From NCBI RefSeq assembly GCF_037975245.1, contig NC_092581.1, positions 19,428,303-19,492,302 on the forward strand: a DNA stretch of 64,000 bases, given 5' to 3'. Below, one piece after another: positions 61,851 through 64,000 of this stretch (positions within the stretch are counted from its first letter, which is position 1; each line of letters starts with the position of its first letter). The notes under the pieces are model-generated. The model did not search any database, was not told where the DNA came from, and worked only from the letters and a program-made list of their open reading frames with translations. The translations under genes and the position numbers were made by a program. The DNA is from Apostichopus japonicus. Lineage: Eukaryota; Echinodermata; Holothuroidea; Aspidochirotida; Stichopodidae.

Positions 61851-63292
61851 GAGTGAGAGGATGAACCACACATCTGCCTCCTCTTAAAATTTACAACAAA
61901 TGAATACCTGTCACCCTTAGCAATTACCATGTAACCCAACAATACTCTGTGTTTGATATGACTAGCTAGCTGGGAGTGCCAAGGGAAGGGCCCGAAATGG
62001 GAGTTCCGGTTGACGGCGACCATTCCTCCGCTTTCCCGGCATACGGAGAAGACTTGTCATTTGTGTATAAGGATGGTATTGAAGTTTGAGAGGATCAGCC
62101 CGATCATTGTTTCTAAGCTCACAAATTTTGCGCATAAACCTGGCACCTCCTACCCAGTGGCGTACTAAGCGGGTGTGGGCGGGGTGGTTCACCGGGTACC
62201 AGTCAGGGGTGCCATGCCACACATACCCCACAAAAGAGGGGGATGGGCTCGCCTGGGTACCTTTACGGATTGGGGGGTAGCCACTTGGAAAAGGGGCCCG
62301 ATTTGCATTATTACTCATGTTTTGCCCAAAAATTACAGGAAAATATCCGTTAGTTTGACCGAAATGTAGCGGAATCATAAGTATAGTCTGCTTGGCCGTA
62401 AGCTCTTACTGCTATCTGGCAACCCTGATCAGTATATGAACTACGCCTAGGCGGCTACTATATATAGCTATAGAGGAAAGGTGGAAATTTTCCCAATTTT
62501 TGAAAATCATTGTGGTGGTTAATTATGCCTATCTAAATTGTCTACTAAAAATTGAATATTTTGAACAAACAATAGGAAAGAGGAAGAAACATTCACAAAA
62601 GAATGAGAATTCCTGAACATATAACCAGTTCAAAGCTTTGCCAAAGATAGCACCATTTTGCATCTAGGCCACCTACATAAACAAAAGTTTCTCAAGGGGA
62701 GAGGGGCACCGCTGCCCTTAGATCCCTCCCCAGGACGCGTCATCCCCTGCACGGAGTGACAACAGAAGGATCCGTCCCAAGTGCCCACTATTCTGGGTAC
62801 GCCACTTCCACTCCCCCTACTCTAGAAACAGATGTATTTAGATAGTGTGTGTTCTTCGCATCTCTCTCTCTCAGTTTCTCTTCTTGCTCTACTCTTTTTC
62901 TGCGTGGTAACGGGACTAGCCCGAGCTTGATCAAGCCCCTCATGAGAGGTGGGGTTAGGACAGCTTAGCCCGGGTAAACGTTCACAAATGTCAATAAACA
63001 TACCTTGGGGTGTAAAAGTAACGGTGGATTTTATCAGTTTGCGGTTTCCGCCGCTTTCTTATTTCAGTATCGACATAAACTGTGTTGTATCTTCTAAAAT
63101 TGGTTGTGTGTACAAAGGACCAATGCAGTGAGAATGAAGGAATTACGTAAGGCATAGCTGAGTAGTACACAGTGTAGCTGCCCGCATATATATGCTTACA
63201 TACAGTATAAAGTTTTAGCTGCTGTCTTGAAGACGTTCGTGTAATCGGCAAAGCCCATTATTATTAATATTAACGATATTTTCCTGTACAAC
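61851..63292. other. Region between divergent RCAN and a possible gene
   Basis: It includes a possible further transposon from about 62,155 to 62,810 with inverted ends AGTGGCGTACT and GGTACGCCACT, for which I found no target duplication. The part at 62,900-63,290 is a plausible promoter/5' UTR for the exon at 63,293. The long frames here are chance. Confidence 0.35.
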
Positions 63293-63334
63293 ATGTCGCA
63301 GGAGACTAAGCAAAGTATGTGGTCGGACGATGAG
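63293..63334 (+). CDS. Possible first coding exon of a gene leaving the window
   Basis: ATG in the context ACAACATGTC starts 14 codons, MSQETKQSMWSDDE, ending in front of a donor GAG-GTAACA. The peptide is acidic and protein-like, and the placement head-to-head with RCAN fits a promoter-proximal exon. No later exon is seen before 64,000. Function unknown. Confidence 0.35.
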
Positions 63335-64000
63335 GTAACAAAGGTTTTGCCCCATGACGTAAAGCGTTTAGTCTACATGCCATAACTTCTTTGACGCAAT
63401 ACTAGCAAAATACACTGATAGTGGAATTTCTTGTTGGCAGCTTGCCAAGAAAAGTTTTTACATCAATGTCCAGTAAATTCAACCGGGTGCAGTATAAATT
63501 GGGTGCGGATATCGAGTTGCAACAAAACCTTTTGCACCATGTCTCGAGCCCAACCATTTTGTGTTAGGGGTTAAGTATATTTCTTTTGGGTAAAGTGTGC
63601 AAATAATTTTTTTCCATAGTTGTTAGAACAATTTTACGAACACAAAGTCGGCATATCTGCTAGAGTAATACTATTATATTTAGGTTTCCATTTTAATTTT
63701 ATTTCAGTTTGGAAACTATGAACGTTTTTTCTTTCCTTGAAGTATTTGGTTACGTTTACACCGCGACAAGTCATACCACCCAAAATATTGCTTTTCAGAC
63801 ATCAATGATTTTCTTGCGCAATGCATTGACTTTTTCAAAGCTGGTAAACGTAGAAAATAGTACGTTTGCACTGCTTGGATGATGTATGCACGTGCCGAAA
63901 ACACTCACTGCCTAGCTGTCGATCGCTGCTCGTATTCTCTGATGGATTAATCTATTTCTGTAACTATATTCTCTGCAAAATCGTGGATTTTTCGCGATTT
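63335..64000. other. Window end, nothing recognised
   Basis: AT-rich, probably the first intron of the gene that may start at 63,293. No exon or repeat recognised. Confidence 0.4.

Noticed and set aside
61962-62378. Open minus-strand frame of 138 codons
   Set aside because: It overlaps repeat-like DNA and has no splice or family support.
1-64000. CRISPR array, operons or other prokaryotic systems
   Set aside because: Spliced eukaryotic genes fill the window; the tandem arrays have no unique spacers.

Overview
The window looks like nuclear DNA of an animal, most likely a marine deuterostome invertebrate. A holothurian or other echinoderm is my guess; it rests on overall style (AT-rich DNA, many TAGGCCTA-type motifs, many poly-G/C runs, dense short transposons) and not on a diagnostic marker. 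Genes are split by GT-AG introns and separated by long non-coding stretches. I could build five complete or nearly complete gene models by eye, and all exon phases join correctly.

Layout. 1-12,300: no convincing complete gene. It holds a 69-bp satellite-like array (about 1,162-1,950), an 18-bp C-rich minisatellite, one exon-like block on the minus strand (4,618-4,742), one isolated minus ORF (9,787-10,014), a duplicated tRNA-related repeat, and two decayed hammerhead-like motifs. 12,357-15,947 (minus): five-exon gene for an unrecognised 197-aa protein, head-to-head with SKA3. 16,559-27,229 (plus): 11-exon SKA3, outer-kinetochore subunit, 532 aa. 30,709-34,578 (plus): mitochondrial Mn superoxide dismutase SOD2, with its first exon unresolved. 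39,377-45,683 (plus): WTAP, a core subunit of the m6A mRNA methyltransferase complex, with a very long acidic repeat-bearing tail. 57,991-61,345 (minus): RCAN (calcipressin), a calcineurin regulator in four exons. 63,293 (plus): a possible first exon of a gene that runs off the window, head-to-head with RCAN.

The genes are housekeeping genes with unrelated roles (mitosis, oxidative stress, RNA modification, calcium signalling). SOD2 next to WTAP matches the human 6q25 neighbourhood, so this looks like old microsynteny.

The most notable finding is in SKA3 intron 10, on the minus strand: a tRNA-derived SINE with perfect A and B boxes that carries a complete hammerhead ribozyme (26,551-26,608). 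Three decayed hammerhead-like copies of another repeat lie elsewhere. Second, the C-terminus of this SKA3 resembles the SKA1 microtubule-binding winged helix, which human SKA3 lacks. Several non-autonomous DNA transposons have readable target-site duplications: a TTAA family and hAT-like families with 8-bp duplications.
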